64,000 nt of DNA from Kineococcus mangrovi (GTDB lineage: Bacteria > Actinomycetota > Actinomycetes > Actinomycetales > Kineococcaceae), in the NCBI RefSeq assembly GCF_041320705.1, contig NZ_JBGGTQ010000009.1:153953-217952 (forward strand), given 5' to 3'. A program made the position numbers and the translations under genes. The notes beneath the pieces were generated by a model. The model saw only the letters and a list, made by a program, of their open reading frames with translations. It searched no databases and had not been told where the DNA came from. Positions 32,577 through 41,346 of the stretch are shown piece after piece. How positions within the stretch are numbered: position 1 is the first letter of the stretch; every line of letters begins with the position of its first letter.

Positions 32577-33998
32577 TCAGCGCAGGTACTGGGACAGGCC
32601 GCGACGGACGAACTGCCCGTGGGAGGGCGAGCCGAGGTAGGTCCCGCGGTCGACGATCGTGCGTCCGCGGGACAGCACGGTGCGGACCCCGCCGGTCAGC
32701 TCGAAACCCTCGAACGCGGAGTAGTCGATGTTCATGTGGTGGGTCCGGGCGGAGATGCGCGTGGTCGCGCTCGGGTCGTAGACGACGATGTCGGCGTCGG
32801 ACCCGGGGGCGATCGCGCCCTTGCGGGGGTACATGCCGAACATGCGGGCCGGGGTGGTGGAGCAGGTCTCGACCCAGCGCTGCAGCGACAGGTGCCCGTC
32901 GACGACCCCCTGGTGGACGAGGTCGAGGCGGTGCTCGACCCCGCCCATGCCGTTGGGGATCTTGGAGAAGTCCCCCACCCCGAGCTGCTTCTGGTCGTTG
33001 AAGCAGAAGGGGCAGTGGTCGGTGGAGACCACGGCCAGGTCGTCGGTGCGCAGACCCTGCCACAGGTCGGCGGCGTGCCGTTCGTGCTTGGACCGCAACG
33101 GGGTCGAGCACGCGTACTTGGCGCCCTCGAAGCTGCCCGGGCCGCCGGCGCCGAGGTGGTCCTCCAGCGTCAGGTACAGGTACTGCGGGCAGGTCTCGGC
33201 GAAGACGTTGGCTCCCGCGGTGCGCTCGGCGGCGATGCGGGCCAGGGCCTGGGAGGCCGAGACGTGCACGACGTAGAGGGGGGTCCCCCCGGCCACCGCG
33301 GCCAGCGCGATCGCCCGGTTGACCGCCTCGGCCTCCAGCTCGGCCGGCCGGGTCAGGCCGTGGAAGACCGGGTCGGTGTTCCCTGCGGCCAGGGCCTGCT
33401 GGACCAGGACGTCGATCGCGATGCCGTTCTCGGCGTGCATCATGATCGTCGCGCCGTTGTCGGTCGCGCGCTGCATCGCCCGCAGGATCTGGCCGTCGTC
33501 GGAGTAGAAGACCCCGGGGTAGGCCATGAACAGCTTGAAGCTCGTGATGCCCTCGTGCGCCACGAGCGAGTCCATCGCCGTGAGCGAGTCCTCGTCGACC
33601 CCGCCGAGGATCATGTGGAACCCGTAGTCCACCGCGCTGTTCCCGGCGGCCTTGGCGTGCCAGGTCTCCAGGGCGCGTTCGACGACCTCGCCGGTGCGCT
33701 GCACGACGAAGTCGACGACGGTGGTCGTCCCGCCGAACGCCGCGGCCCGCGTCCCGGTCTCGAACGTGTCGCTGGCCTCCGTACCCCCGAACGGCATCTC
33801 CATGTGCGTGTGGACGTCGACCCCGCCCGGCAGGACGTAGCACCCCGTGGCGTCGATGCGGTCCTCCGCCGCGATCTGCGTCCCGGGGGCGAGCAGGGCC
33901 ACGACGCGTTCGCCCTCGACGAGGACGTCGGTGGGGGTGGTGGAGGTGGTGGAGACGAGGTCGCCGCCGGTGATGAGGGTCCGGCGCGCGGTGCTCAC
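32577..33998 (-). CDS. Dihydropyrimidinase/hydantoinase
   Basis: 473-aa amidohydrolase that opens dihydropyrimidine or hydantoin rings to N-carbamoyl amino acids. The binuclear metal centre is complete: His63/His65 (DVHTHMEMPFGG), carboxylated Lys155 (SFKLFMAYPG), His188 (MMHAENG), His245 (VVHVSASQ) and Asp327 (STDHCPF). Its length is typical. GTG overlaps the nitrilase-fold amidase stop by 4 bp, and that enzyme would take its product. Allantoinase is less likely from the motif details. Confidence 0.94.
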   Translation of the reverse strand: MSTARRTLITGGDLVSTTSTTPTDVLVEGERVVALLAPGTQIAAEDRIDATGCYVLPGGVDVHTHMEMPFGGTEASDTFETGTRAAAFGGTTTVVDFVVQRTGEVVERALETWHAKAAGNSAVDYGFHMILGGVDEDSLTAMDSLVAHEGITSFKLFMAYPGVFYSDDGQILRAMQRATDNGATIMMHAENGIAIDVLVQQALAAGNTDPVFHGLTRPAELEAEAVNRAIALAAVAGGTPLYVVHVSASQALARIAAERTAGANVFAETCPQYLYLTLEDHLGAGGPGSFEGAKYACSTPLRSKHERHAADLWQGLRTDDLAVVSTDHCPFCFNDQKQLGVGDFSKIPNGMGGVEHRLDLVHQGVVDGHLSLQRWVETCSTTPARMFGMYPRKGAIAPGSDADIVVYDPSATTRISARTHHMNIDYSAFEGFELTGGVRTVLSRGRTIVDRGTYLGSPSHGQFVRRGLSQYLR

Positions 33999-34843
33999 GG
34001 CCGCACCAGGTCGCCGTAGGAGTCCGGCCGGCGGTCGCGGTAGAACTGCCAGTCGGTGCGGGCCCGGCGGATGAGGTCCATGTCCAGGTCCCGGACGAGG
34101 AGTTCGGGGTTCTCGCTGCTCGCCTTCTCGCCGACGAAGTTCCCCATCGGGTCGGCGATGTAGCTCGTGCCGTAGAAGGGGACGGCGTCGTCCCCGTACT
34201 CACCCGTCTCGGCGCCCACCCGGTTCGGGACGGCCACGAAGTACCCGTTCGCGGCGGCCGCCGTCGGCTGCTCCAGTTCCCACAGGCGGTTGGAGAGGGA
34301 GGGCTTGGAGGCGTTGGGGTTGAAGACGATCTCGGCGCCGGCCAGGCCGAGCGCGCGCCAGCCCTCGGGGAAGTGCCGGTCGTAGCAGATGTAGACGCCG
34401 ACCTTGCCCACCGAGGTCTCGAACACGGGGTACCCCAGGTTCCCGGGCCGGAAGTAGAACTTCTCCCAGAACCGGTCCAGGTGCGGGATGTGGTGCTTGC
34501 GGTACTTGCCGAGGTAACGGCCGTCGGAGTCGACGACGGCTGCGGTGTTGTAGAGGACGCCGGGTTGTTCCTCCTCGTAGACGGGCAGCACCATGACGAT
34601 GCCGAGCTCGGCGGCGAGGGCCTGGAACCTGGCGACGGTGGGGCCGGGGACGGACTCGGCGTAGTCGTAGTACTTGCTGTCCTGGGTGATGCCGAAGTAG
34701 GGCCCGTAGAAGAGTTCCTGGAAGCAGACGAGCTGCGCGCCGGCGGCGGCCGCCTCGCGGGCGTACCCCTCGTGCGCCTCGATCATGCTCTCCTTGTCAC
34801 CCGTCCAGGCCGCCTGGACGAGGGCGACGCGCACCGTGGTCAT
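33995..34843 (-). CDS. Nitrilase-fold amidohydrolase, probable N-carbamoyl-beta-amino-acid amidohydrolase
   Basis: 282 aa with the Glu-Lys-Cys triad: Glu43 (FQELFYGPYF), Lys116 (KYRKHHIP) and Cys153 (VYICYDRHFPE). The pattern resembles beta-ureidopropionase and N-carbamoylputrescine amidase. As first gene of the operon and coupled to the hydantoinase, it should split N-carbamoyl product to amino acid, CO2 and ammonia. ATG at 34843 with GGAAGGA upstream. It is divergent from the PucR-type regulator. Confidence 0.92.
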   Translation of the reverse strand: MTTVRVALVQAAWTGDKESMIEAHEGYAREAAAAGAQLVCFQELFYGPYFGITQDSKYYDYAESVPGPTVARFQALAAELGIVMVLPVYEEEQPGVLYNTAAVVDSDGRYLGKYRKHHIPHLDRFWEKFYFRPGNLGYPVFETSVGKVGVYICYDRHFPEGWRALGLAGAEIVFNPNASKPSLSNRLWELEQPTAAAANGYFVAVPNRVGAETGEYGDDAVPFYGTSYIADPMGNFVGEKASSENPELLVRDLDMDLIRRARTDWQFYRDRRPDSYGDLVRP

Positions 34844-34948
34844 CTGCAGGGGTTCCTTCCCGTGGGGGACCGGCGGTGAGCCGGTGACGTGCAGGATTTC
34901 GCGCTCGGACCCGCCTCACAAGAACATCTCAGCGCGGCTTGACCCGGT

Positions 34949-34967
34949 TAGGCTGTGCACGTGCACA
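34949..34967 (+). promoter_or_regulatory. -10-like TAGGCT and 14-bp palindrome at the pucR start
   Basis: TAGGCT (34949-34954) sits 6 bases before the GTG at 34961 and overlaps the perfect palindrome TGTGCACGTGCACA (34954-34967). This would fit a leaderless transcript beginning at the start codon, with an operator covering the transcription start. The palindrome also lies in the divergent control region of the hydantoin-type operon. Confidence 0.5.
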
Positions 34968-36178
34968 ACGCCGGAAACATGTTCGCAACGGCCGCCGACA
35001 CCGCGACCCTCCGGTCGGTGCTGCTCGAACTCCTGGGGGACGTCGACGCCCTGGCGGCCCGGTTCGTGACCCTGCTGTGCGAGGTGGTGCCCTACTCCGA
35101 CGGGGCCGTCGACCTGCCCCGGCTGCACGTGGACGGCGTCAACACCTACGAGCGGGTGCTGCGGCGCCTGGCCGACCTGCCCGTCCCGGACCGCCTGCTG
35201 GAGCGGTCGCGCGACCTGGGCCGCCACCGCGCCCACCTCGACGTGCCCCTGGCGGCCGTCACCACCGGCACCCGGTTGCACTTCCGCGTCGTCTGGGAGG
35301 AACTGGCCGAGCGGCTGCCGCCGGAGGCCCTGGTGGGCGCGGTCACCCTGCCGGTGCAGTTGTGGCAGGCGGTCGAGGAGCACTCCGCGGACGTGCAGGT
35401 CGGCTACCACGAGGCGGCCACCGCTCTCGCCTACGCGCGGGACCGGGACCGGCGGCGGATCGTGGAGGCCTTTCTGGACTCCGACGGTCGCGACGAGGGG
35501 TTGCTCGCCCGGGCCGCCGCCGTGCTGGGGGCCGGCGTCGACGACGACGTGTTCTGCGCCTTCGTGCCGGCGCGACCCGACGCCGGTCCCGAGGCCCGGG
35601 CGGTGCTGCACGGCCACGGCCTGCACGGGCACGAGTGGCGCGGGGGGACCGTCGTGCTGGCGCACCGGCCGCGGGGCACGTGGCCGCGCGAGACGGGCGC
35701 GCAGCCCGGAGCCGGGCACGGTCGCGCGAGCGCGCCCGCGGCGTTGCGGGACGTCGCGTGCGGTGTCGGCCCCCTGGCGCACGGTCTGGCCCGGGTGCCG
35801 CAGGTGGTGCGGGTGGCCGAACGCGTCGCGTCGGTGCTCCCGCCGGAGGTGACCGGTCCGACGCGCCCGGCCGAGGTGGCGCTGGCCGTGGCGGCCCAGT
35901 CCCTGGGCGCGATCCGCACGGACGTGGCCGCCGACGTCCTGCACGACCTGCTCGACCTGCCCGCTCCCGAACGGGACCGCCTGCTGGAGACGTTCGACGT
36001 GTACTGCGCCACGGGTTCGGTGGCGCTGACGGCCGACCGGGCGTTCTGCCACCGCAACACCGTGCTGAACCGGTTGCGCCGCCTCACCGAGTGCACGGGG
36101 CTGGACGTCACCGTCCCCGGGCAGTGCGCCGTCCTGCTGCTCGCGGTCACCGCCTGGCGCTCGAGCGCCCCCGACTGA
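34961..36178 (+). CDS. PucR-family transcriptional regulator
   Basis: 405 aa from GTG 34961 (an in-frame GTG at 34955 adds two residues; an ATG at 34979 is a third choice). No ribosome site is visible, consistent with a leaderless message. The N-terminal two thirds is a sensor region rich in Arg and Leu. The C-terminal PucR helix-turn-helix is about 340-400 (FDVYCATGSVALTADRAFCHRNTVLNRLRRL). Family members activate purine, pyrimidine or allantoin catabolism, which fits the divergent operon. Confidence 0.9.
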   Translation: MHNAGNMFATAADTATLRSVLLELLGDVDALAARFVTLLCEVVPYSDGAVDLPRLHVDGVNTYERVLRRLADLPVPDRLLERSRDLGRHRAHLDVPLAAVTTGTRLHFRVVWEELAERLPPEALVGAVTLPVQLWQAVEEHSADVQVGYHEAATALAYARDRDRRRIVEAFLDSDGRDEGLLARAAAVLGAGVDDDVFCAFVPARPDAGPEARAVLHGHGLHGHEWRGGTVVLAHRPRGTWPRETGAQPGAGHGRASAPAALRDVACGVGPLAHGLARVPQVVRVAERVASVLPPEVTGPTRPAEVALAVAAQSLGAIRTDVAADVLHDLLDLPAPERDRLLETFDVYCATGSVALTADRAFCHRNTVLNRLRRLTECTGLDVTVPGQCAVLLLAVTAWRSSAPD

Positions 36179-36199
36179 CCCCGCGGACGGCTGCGCGCC

Positions 36200-37678
36200 T
36201 CAGCGGGCGACGAGGTCCTCCAGCGTCGCGCGGGCCCCCTTGGCGTGCAGGGACGCGAGCGCGGCGGTGTACTCCGCGACGAACGCCTCGTCGTCGACGA
36301 GGTCGCCGAACAGGGACCTGTCGGCGATGAAGGCCGTCGGCTCCTCCCGGTTGCGCCGGGCCGTGGCGAGGAGGCGGTCGGCGATGCGGTCGCAGACCTC
36401 GATGGGCTCACCCTGCTCGTCGACGCCCTCGGCGTAGCGCGCCCAGCTCGCGACGACGGCGGCGGCGCGGAAGAACTCCCCGCCGGCGGCGAGCTGCTCG
36501 CGGATCACCGGCAGGAGCCACTTCGGGATGCGGTCCGAGCTCTCGTTGCACAGCCGGGCGACGGTGTCGCGGACCTCGCCGTTGGAGAACCGGTGGACCA
36601 GCTCGTGCCGGTAGGCGTCGAGGTCGATGCCCGGGACCGGCGGCAGGGTCGGGGACCCCTCCCGCTCCATGTACTGCAGCAGGAACCGCGCGAACAGGGG
36701 GTCCTGCGCCACCTCGTGCACGAGGCGGTACCCGGCGAGGTGGCCGAAGTAGCACAGCGCCTGGTGGCTGGCGTTGAGCAGCCGCAGCTTCATCAGCTCG
36801 TAGGGCTCGACGTCCTCGACGACCTGGACGCCGGCGTCCTCGTAGGGCGGGCGTCCCAGGCCGAAGTCGTCCTCCAGGACCCACTGCACGAACGGTTCGC
36901 ACACGACGGGCCAGGCGTCCTCGATGCCGAACCGCTCGCGGACCTCGGCGCGGTCGTCGTCGGTCGTGCCCGGGGTGATCCGGTCGACCATGCAGTTGGG
37001 GAACCGCACGTTCGCGTCGACCCAGGCGCCCAGCTCGGCGTCCTTGGCCGTGGCGAAGGCGACGAAGACCTTGTGCGCCACGTGACCGTTGCCCTGCACG
37101 TTGTCGCAGGACATGACGGTGAACGGGGGCACGCCCCGGTCGCGGCGGCGGCGCAGGGCCTCGATCACCAGGCCGAACGTCGTGCGCGGGACGGCGCCGT
37201 CGGCGAGGTCGGCGGCCACCCCGGGCTCGTCGAGGACGAAGTCCCCGGTGACGGCGTCGATGTTGTACCCGCCCTCGGTGACGGTGAGGGAGACGATGCG
37301 GATGCGCGGGTCGGCCATCGCCTCGACGGCGGCGTCGGGGTCGGCGGGGGCGTGCAGGAAGTCCAGGACGGACCCGATGACGCGCGGTTCGCGCGAGCCG
37401 TCGGGGTCCTTCAGGACGAGCGTGTACAGCCCGTCCTGGGCCTCCATGACCTCCTTCATCCGGGCGTCGTGCGGCAGGACGCCGATGCCGCGGATGCCCC
37501 AGTCCATCGCCTCGCCGGCGTTCATCAACCGGTCCAGGTACATGGCCTGGTGGGCCCGGTGGAACCCACCGACCCCGAGGTGGACGATCCCCGGTGTCAC
37601 CCGCGTCCGGTCGTAGGTCGGGACGGGCACGTCGCGACCGATCCGGTCGAGGTTCTCAGCGGTCAGGGGCAGGCTCAC
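36200..37678 (-). CDS. Mannitol 2-dehydrogenase family polyol dehydrogenase
   Basis: 492-aa NAD-dependent enzyme of the long-chain polyol dehydrogenase family (mannitol, arabinitol, fructuronate). N-terminal Rossmann block GIVHLGVGGFHRAHQAMYLD (about 30-49) and catalytic KLRLLNASHQAL with Lys, Asn and His in the C-terminal domain. GTG at 37678 with GGGAG upstream. It follows the polyol importer genes on the same strand with a 53-bp gap and should convert imported mannitol, sorbitol or arabinitol to the ketose. The exact polyol is uncertain. Confidence 0.92.
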   Translation of the reverse strand: MSLPLTAENLDRIGRDVPVPTYDRTRVTPGIVHLGVGGFHRAHQAMYLDRLMNAGEAMDWGIRGIGVLPHDARMKEVMEAQDGLYTLVLKDPDGSREPRVIGSVLDFLHAPADPDAAVEAMADPRIRIVSLTVTEGGYNIDAVTGDFVLDEPGVAADLADGAVPRTTFGLVIEALRRRRDRGVPPFTVMSCDNVQGNGHVAHKVFVAFATAKDAELGAWVDANVRFPNCMVDRITPGTTDDDRAEVRERFGIEDAWPVVCEPFVQWVLEDDFGLGRPPYEDAGVQVVEDVEPYELMKLRLLNASHQALCYFGHLAGYRLVHEVAQDPLFARFLLQYMEREGSPTLPPVPGIDLDAYRHELVHRFSNGEVRDTVARLCNESSDRIPKWLLPVIREQLAAGGEFFRAAAVVASWARYAEGVDEQGEPIEVCDRIADRLLATARRNREEPTAFIADRSLFGDLVDDEAFVAEYTAALASLHAKGARATLEDLVAR

Positions 37679-37731
37679 GGTCGACTCCCGGAGGTCGGCG
37701 AGGTCGGGCGGGTCGGGCAGGTCGGCACGGC

Positions 37732-38628
37732 TCACTTGACCGCGCCCAGGGACAGACCCTGCACCAGCTTGTCCTGCGCGGCGAAACCGGCCACGAGCAC
37801 GGGCAGGGAGATGACGGTCGCCGCGGCGCACAGCTGGGCCAGGAACAGGCCCTGGCTGGTGACGAAGCCGGTGAGGAACACCGGGGCGGTCCCGGCCACG
37901 GTGGCCGTGAGGGTGCGGGCCAGCAGCAGCTCGTTCCAGCTGAAGATGAAGCAGATGAGGGCGGTCGCGGCGACACCGGGCATGGCGACCGGTCGCACGA
38001 TCGACCACAGCATCCGGACGAGGCCCGCGCCGTCGATCGAGGCCGCCTCCAGCATCTCACCGGGGACCTCGGCCAGGAAGGACTGCATCATCCACACCGC
38101 GATCGGCAGGTTCATCGCGGTGTAGAGCAGGACCAGCAGCCAGATGTTGTCCAGCAGGCCCGTCCGCGTGGCGAACAGGTACAGCGGCAGCAGCCCGGCC
38201 ACCAGCGGCATGAACTTCGTCGAGAGGAAGAAGAACATGACGTCGGTCCACTTGCGGACGGGCCGGATGGACAGGGCGAAGGCGGCGGGGATGGCCAGGC
38301 ACAGGACCAGGACGGTCGAGATGATCGAGGCCATCGCCGAGTTCAGCAGCGGGGCGACCGGCTGGGCGGACAGGAAGGAGCGGTACCCGTCGAGGGTGAG
38401 CCCGGCCGCGATGGACGGCGGGTTCGTCGCGGCGTCGGGTTCGGAGTGCAGGGAGGTCAGGACCATCCACAGCACCGGCAGGACGAACAGGATCCCGACG
38501 ATCCAGGCGAGGAGGCCCCAGACGGGCTTGCTGCGGTTCAGCTCGCGGGCGCGGCGTTCCTTGCGGGTGGTGGGCACGTGCTGGCCCGGGCGGGTGCTCG
38601 CGACCCCCGCGTTCGAGATGGTGCTCAC
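37732..38628 (-). CDS. Polyol/sugar ABC importer permease (MtlG/SmoG-like)
   Basis: 298 aa with a basic N-terminus and six helices. The EAA loop is EAASIDGAGLVRMLWSIVRPVAMP (about 200-223). It ends QGLSLGAVK, typical of the polyol/sugar MalG-type permease. GTG overlaps the stop of the other permease. It works with it and the lipoprotein at 39700-41130. No ATPase gene is present in this operon. Confidence 0.9.
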   Translation of the reverse strand: MSTISNAGVASTRPGQHVPTTRKERRARELNRSKPVWGLLAWIVGILFVLPVLWMVLTSLHSEPDAATNPPSIAAGLTLDGYRSFLSAQPVAPLLNSAMASIISTVLVLCLAIPAAFALSIRPVRKWTDVMFFFLSTKFMPLVAGLLPLYLFATRTGLLDNIWLLVLLYTAMNLPIAVWMMQSFLAEVPGEMLEAASIDGAGLVRMLWSIVRPVAMPGVAATALICFIFSWNELLLARTLTATVAGTAPVFLTGFVTSQGLFLAQLCAAATVISLPVLVAGFAAQDKLVQGLSLGAVK

Positions 38629-39590
38629 CGGCCGACCTCCTGCTTGAACATGCTCGAGACCACGCGCAGGGCGAAGGTCGCGATGATGATGGTGGCGATG
38701 ACCGTCACGACGCCCATGGCCGAGGCCAGGCCGTAGTCGTGGGCCGAGAAGACGGTCTGGTAGATCGTGTACGGCAGGTTCGCGGTCCCCAGGCCGCCGG
38801 CGGTGATGGTGAAGACGGCGTCGAAGTTCTGGACGATGTAGATGGCGCCGAGCAGGCCGCCCAGTTCGAGGTACTGCCGCAGGTGCGGGAACGTGAGGTA
38901 GCGGAAGATCTGGAAGCCCGTGGCCCCGTCCATCCGGGCCGCCTCCTCGGCGTCGGCCGGCTTGGACTGCAGACCGGCCAGCAGGATGAGCATCATGAAG
39001 GGCGTCCACTGCCAGATGAGGGAGACCTCGATCGCGATCTTCGGCGCGGTGGAGATCCAGTCGATCTGCGGTGCGGCGTCGGACCCGAACAGCTTCCACA
39101 CGGCGTTGACGGTGCCGTTGAGCAGGCCGTAGTTCGGGTTGAACAGGGCGTGCTTCCACAGCAGGGCCGCGGCGATCGGGACGACGAGGAACGGTGCGAT
39201 CATCATCGTGCGGACGGCGCCGCGGCCGAGGAACTTGCGGTCCAGCAGCAGGGCGATGAACATGCCGAGCACCAGGCTCACCAGGACCACCGTCACCGTG
39301 AGGACGAGGGTGTTCACGACGGACTGCCGCAGCTGGGCGTTGGAGAAGACCGCCACGTAGTTGTCGAAGCCCCCGAAACCGCGGTCCTGCGGGTAGTAGG
39401 AGTTCCAGTTCATGAACGAGATGACGATGGTCGCCAGGAACGGCAGCTGCGTCGCGACGATCACGAACAGCAGGGCCGGCATCAGGGGGGCGCGGCGGGC
39501 CCAGTCGGCGGCGTTGCGCGCCGAGCCCGCTCTGCGCTGAGGCCGGTCGGGACCGACCTTCGTCTGGTGGGAGGCGGTGCTGGCACTCAT
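38625..39590 (-). CDS. Polyol/sugar ABC importer permease (MtlF/SmoF-like)
   Basis: 321 aa, MalF-type permease with six helices. The EAA loop is EEAARMDGATGFQIFRYLTFP (about 212-232), and the NFDAVFTITAGGLGTANLPYTIYQ stretch is typical of polyol importers. ATG at 39590 with GGAGGA upstream. The binding-protein gene upstream is separated by a 14-bp-stem hairpin, which would lower permease expression relative to binding protein. Confidence 0.9.
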   Translation of the reverse strand: MSASTASHQTKVGPDRPQRRAGSARNAADWARRAPLMPALLFVIVATQLPFLATIVISFMNWNSYYPQDRGFGGFDNYVAVFSNAQLRQSVVNTLVLTVTVVLVSLVLGMFIALLLDRKFLGRGAVRTMMIAPFLVVPIAAALLWKHALFNPNYGLLNGTVNAVWKLFGSDAAPQIDWISTAPKIAIEVSLIWQWTPFMMLILLAGLQSKPADAEEAARMDGATGFQIFRYLTFPHLRQYLELGGLLGAIYIVQNFDAVFTITAGGLGTANLPYTIYQTVFSAHDYGLASAMGVVTVIATIIIATFALRVVSSMFKQEVGR

Positions 39591-39661
39591 GGAAGGGACG
39601 TCCTCCGCGTTCGGGGAACCGACGGGTCCAGGGGGTGACAGGGGGTCAGGTGCGGCGCGCG

Positions 39662-39694
39662 ACCGCAGCCTCCGGCGGGGCCGGAGGCTGCGGT
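39662..39694 (-). terminator. Intercistronic stem-loop between binding protein and permeases
   Basis: Perfect inverted repeat with 14-bp arms (core CCGCAGCCTCCGG/CCGGAGGCTGCGG) and a 5-base loop, 5 bp after the binding-protein stop on the minus strand and 71 bp before the permease start. Such loops in sugar-importer operons act as partial terminators or 3' stabilisers. Confidence 0.7.
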
Positions 39695-39699
39695 GGCGG

Positions 39700-41130
39700 T
39701 CACTTCCGGTACTTGTCGCTGACGAGCTGCGTGGCCAGGGTCTGTCCCTGGTCGCAGGCGTCCTCGACGCTCATCTGTCCCGCGATGGCCGAGGAGATGA
39801 ACTGCGACACCTGCGTGCCGAGGTCGGCGAACTCGGGGATGGCGACGAACTGGATGCCGGGCGCCGGGCGGGGCTGCAGGCCCGGGTTCTCCGGGTCGGC
39901 GGAGTTGATGGCGGTCTGGGTCTCCTCGTAGAAGGGGGCCGCCGCCTGCTGGTAGTCGGCGTTCTCGTAGAGGGAGTTGCGCTTCCCGGCCGGCGCGCTG
40001 GCCCAGCCGATCTGCTGGCCCACGAGCTCCTCGTACTCCTTGCTGGAGGCCCAGGCGATGAACTTCCAGGCGTTGTCCTTGCGCCGGGAGGCGTTCTGGA
40101 CCCCCCACGCCCAGGTGTACAGCCACCCGGAGGAGTCGGTCTCGTCGACCGGTGCGGCCGCGTAGCCGATCTTGCCGGCCACGGGAGAGCCCTCCCCGTC
40201 CAGCGACCCCGCGGCCGAGGTCGCGTCGTACCACATGGCGACCTGGGACTGGGTCATGCCGTTGAGGCACTCGGTGAACCCGGCCTGGGGCGCGCCGTTC
40301 TCGCCGTGAGCACGCACGAGGTCGACGTAGAACTTCGTCGCCTCGACGAACTCGGGGGCGTTGACCCGGGCGGTCCAGTCCTCGTCGAACCAGGTGCCGC
40401 CGAAGGTGTTGACGACGGTCGTCAAGGGGGCGAAGACCTGGCCCCAGCCGGGGAGCCCGCGCAGGGCGATCCCCTTCATGTTCGGCACGGCGCCGTCGAG
40501 CCGGGCGGCGAAGTCGGCGACCTCGGCCCAGGTCGGCTTGTCCGGCATCGTCAGGCCCTGGGACTCGAAGACGTCCTTGCGGTACATGAGGAAGGACGAC
40601 TCGCCGTAGAACGGCTCGGCGTAGACCTTGCCGTCCTCGCCGGTCAGGGCCGTGGCCAGCGGCTTGATGATGTCGGACTGGTCGAAGGCGGAGTCGGAGG
40701 AGATGTAGTCGTCCAGCGGCGCCAGCCAGTTGTTCTGGGAGTAGAACGGGACCTCGTAGTTCGAGATCGAGGCCACGTCGTACTGGCCGGCCTGGCTGGA
40801 GAACTCCTGGCTGATCTTGTCGCGCACGTCGTTCTCGGGCAGGACCGTGTAGTTCACGGTGATGCCGGTGTCCCTGGTGAAGTTGTCGGCGGTCAGCTTC
40901 TGCAGGTCCACCATCTGCGGGTTGTTGACCATGATGACGTTGACGGTCGTGTCGTCGCCGCCCCCACCGCCCCCACCGCCTGCTCCCCCGCCCCCGCCGG
41001 CGCCCGAGCAGGCGCCGAGGAAGGCGGCTCCACCGAGACCGGCCGCACCGCCGAGGGCGGCTCGGCGGCTGACGCGCGAGCTCGACCCGGGAAGGGTGGT
41101 GGGTCGGGGGGTGCCGTGACGTCCAACCAT
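39700..41130 (-). CDS. Polyol/sugar-binding lipoprotein
   Basis: 476 aa. Twin-Arg-like signal (RVSRRAALGG) and lipobox LGAC (Cys41), followed by a striking Gly-rich linker. The mature domain is a family-1 binding protein resembling sorbitol/mannitol-binding SmoE/MtlE (TVNVIMVNNPQMVDLQKL; WLYTWAWGVQNASRRKDNAWKFI). ATG with GGAGA 7 bases upstream. It is divergent from the SorC regulator, first gene of the importer and dehydrogenase operon. Confidence 0.92.
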   Translation of the reverse strand: MVGRHGTPRPTTLPGSSSRVSRRAALGGAAGLGGAAFLGACSGAGGGGGAGGGGGGGGDDTTVNVIMVNNPQMVDLQKLTADNFTRDTGITVNYTVLPENDVRDKISQEFSSQAGQYDVASISNYEVPFYSQNNWLAPLDDYISSDSAFDQSDIIKPLATALTGEDGKVYAEPFYGESSFLMYRKDVFESQGLTMPDKPTWAEVADFAARLDGAVPNMKGIALRGLPGWGQVFAPLTTVVNTFGGTWFDEDWTARVNAPEFVEATKFYVDLVRAHGENGAPQAGFTECLNGMTQSQVAMWYDATSAAGSLDGEGSPVAGKIGYAAAPVDETDSSGWLYTWAWGVQNASRRKDNAWKFIAWASSKEYEELVGQQIGWASAPAGKRNSLYENADYQQAAAPFYEETQTAINSADPENPGLQPRPAPGIQFVAIPEFADLGTQVSQFISSAIAGQMSVEDACDQGQTLATQLVSDKYRK

Positions 41131-41205
41131 CGTGATCTCTCCAGTGTCTCCGTCGACAGGTGCAGTCGAAGCCCGCGCCCGGGCTGTTCGCCGGCGGGGC
41201 CGGCG

Positions 41206-41235
41206 TTGCTTCCGCTCATCTGAGCGGGCTAGTCT
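41206..41235 (+). promoter_or_regulatory. sorC promoter with operator between -35 and -10
   Basis: TTGCTT (41206-41211), 18-base spacer, TAGTCT (41230-41235) form a sigma70-type promoter pointing to the regulator at 41347. The spacer begins with the palindrome CCGCTCATCTGAGCGG (41212-41227). A repressor bound there would exclude RNA polymerase, so the regulator may control itself and the divergent importer. Confidence 0.6.
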
Positions 41236-41346
41236 CAGCTGTGACGATGGTGCCCGGGTGGACGATGGCTGTCAACCGGGTACCCGTCGACCCGTCCGCC
41301 GCACCCGTGGACGAGGTGGACGACCCCAGACCTCCCAGGAGCTGCG

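Noticed and set aside
34939..34944. TTGACC as -35 of pucR paired with TAGGCT
   Set aside because: The spacing is only four bases, incompatible with a sigma70 promoter; only TAGGCT is kept as a possible -10.
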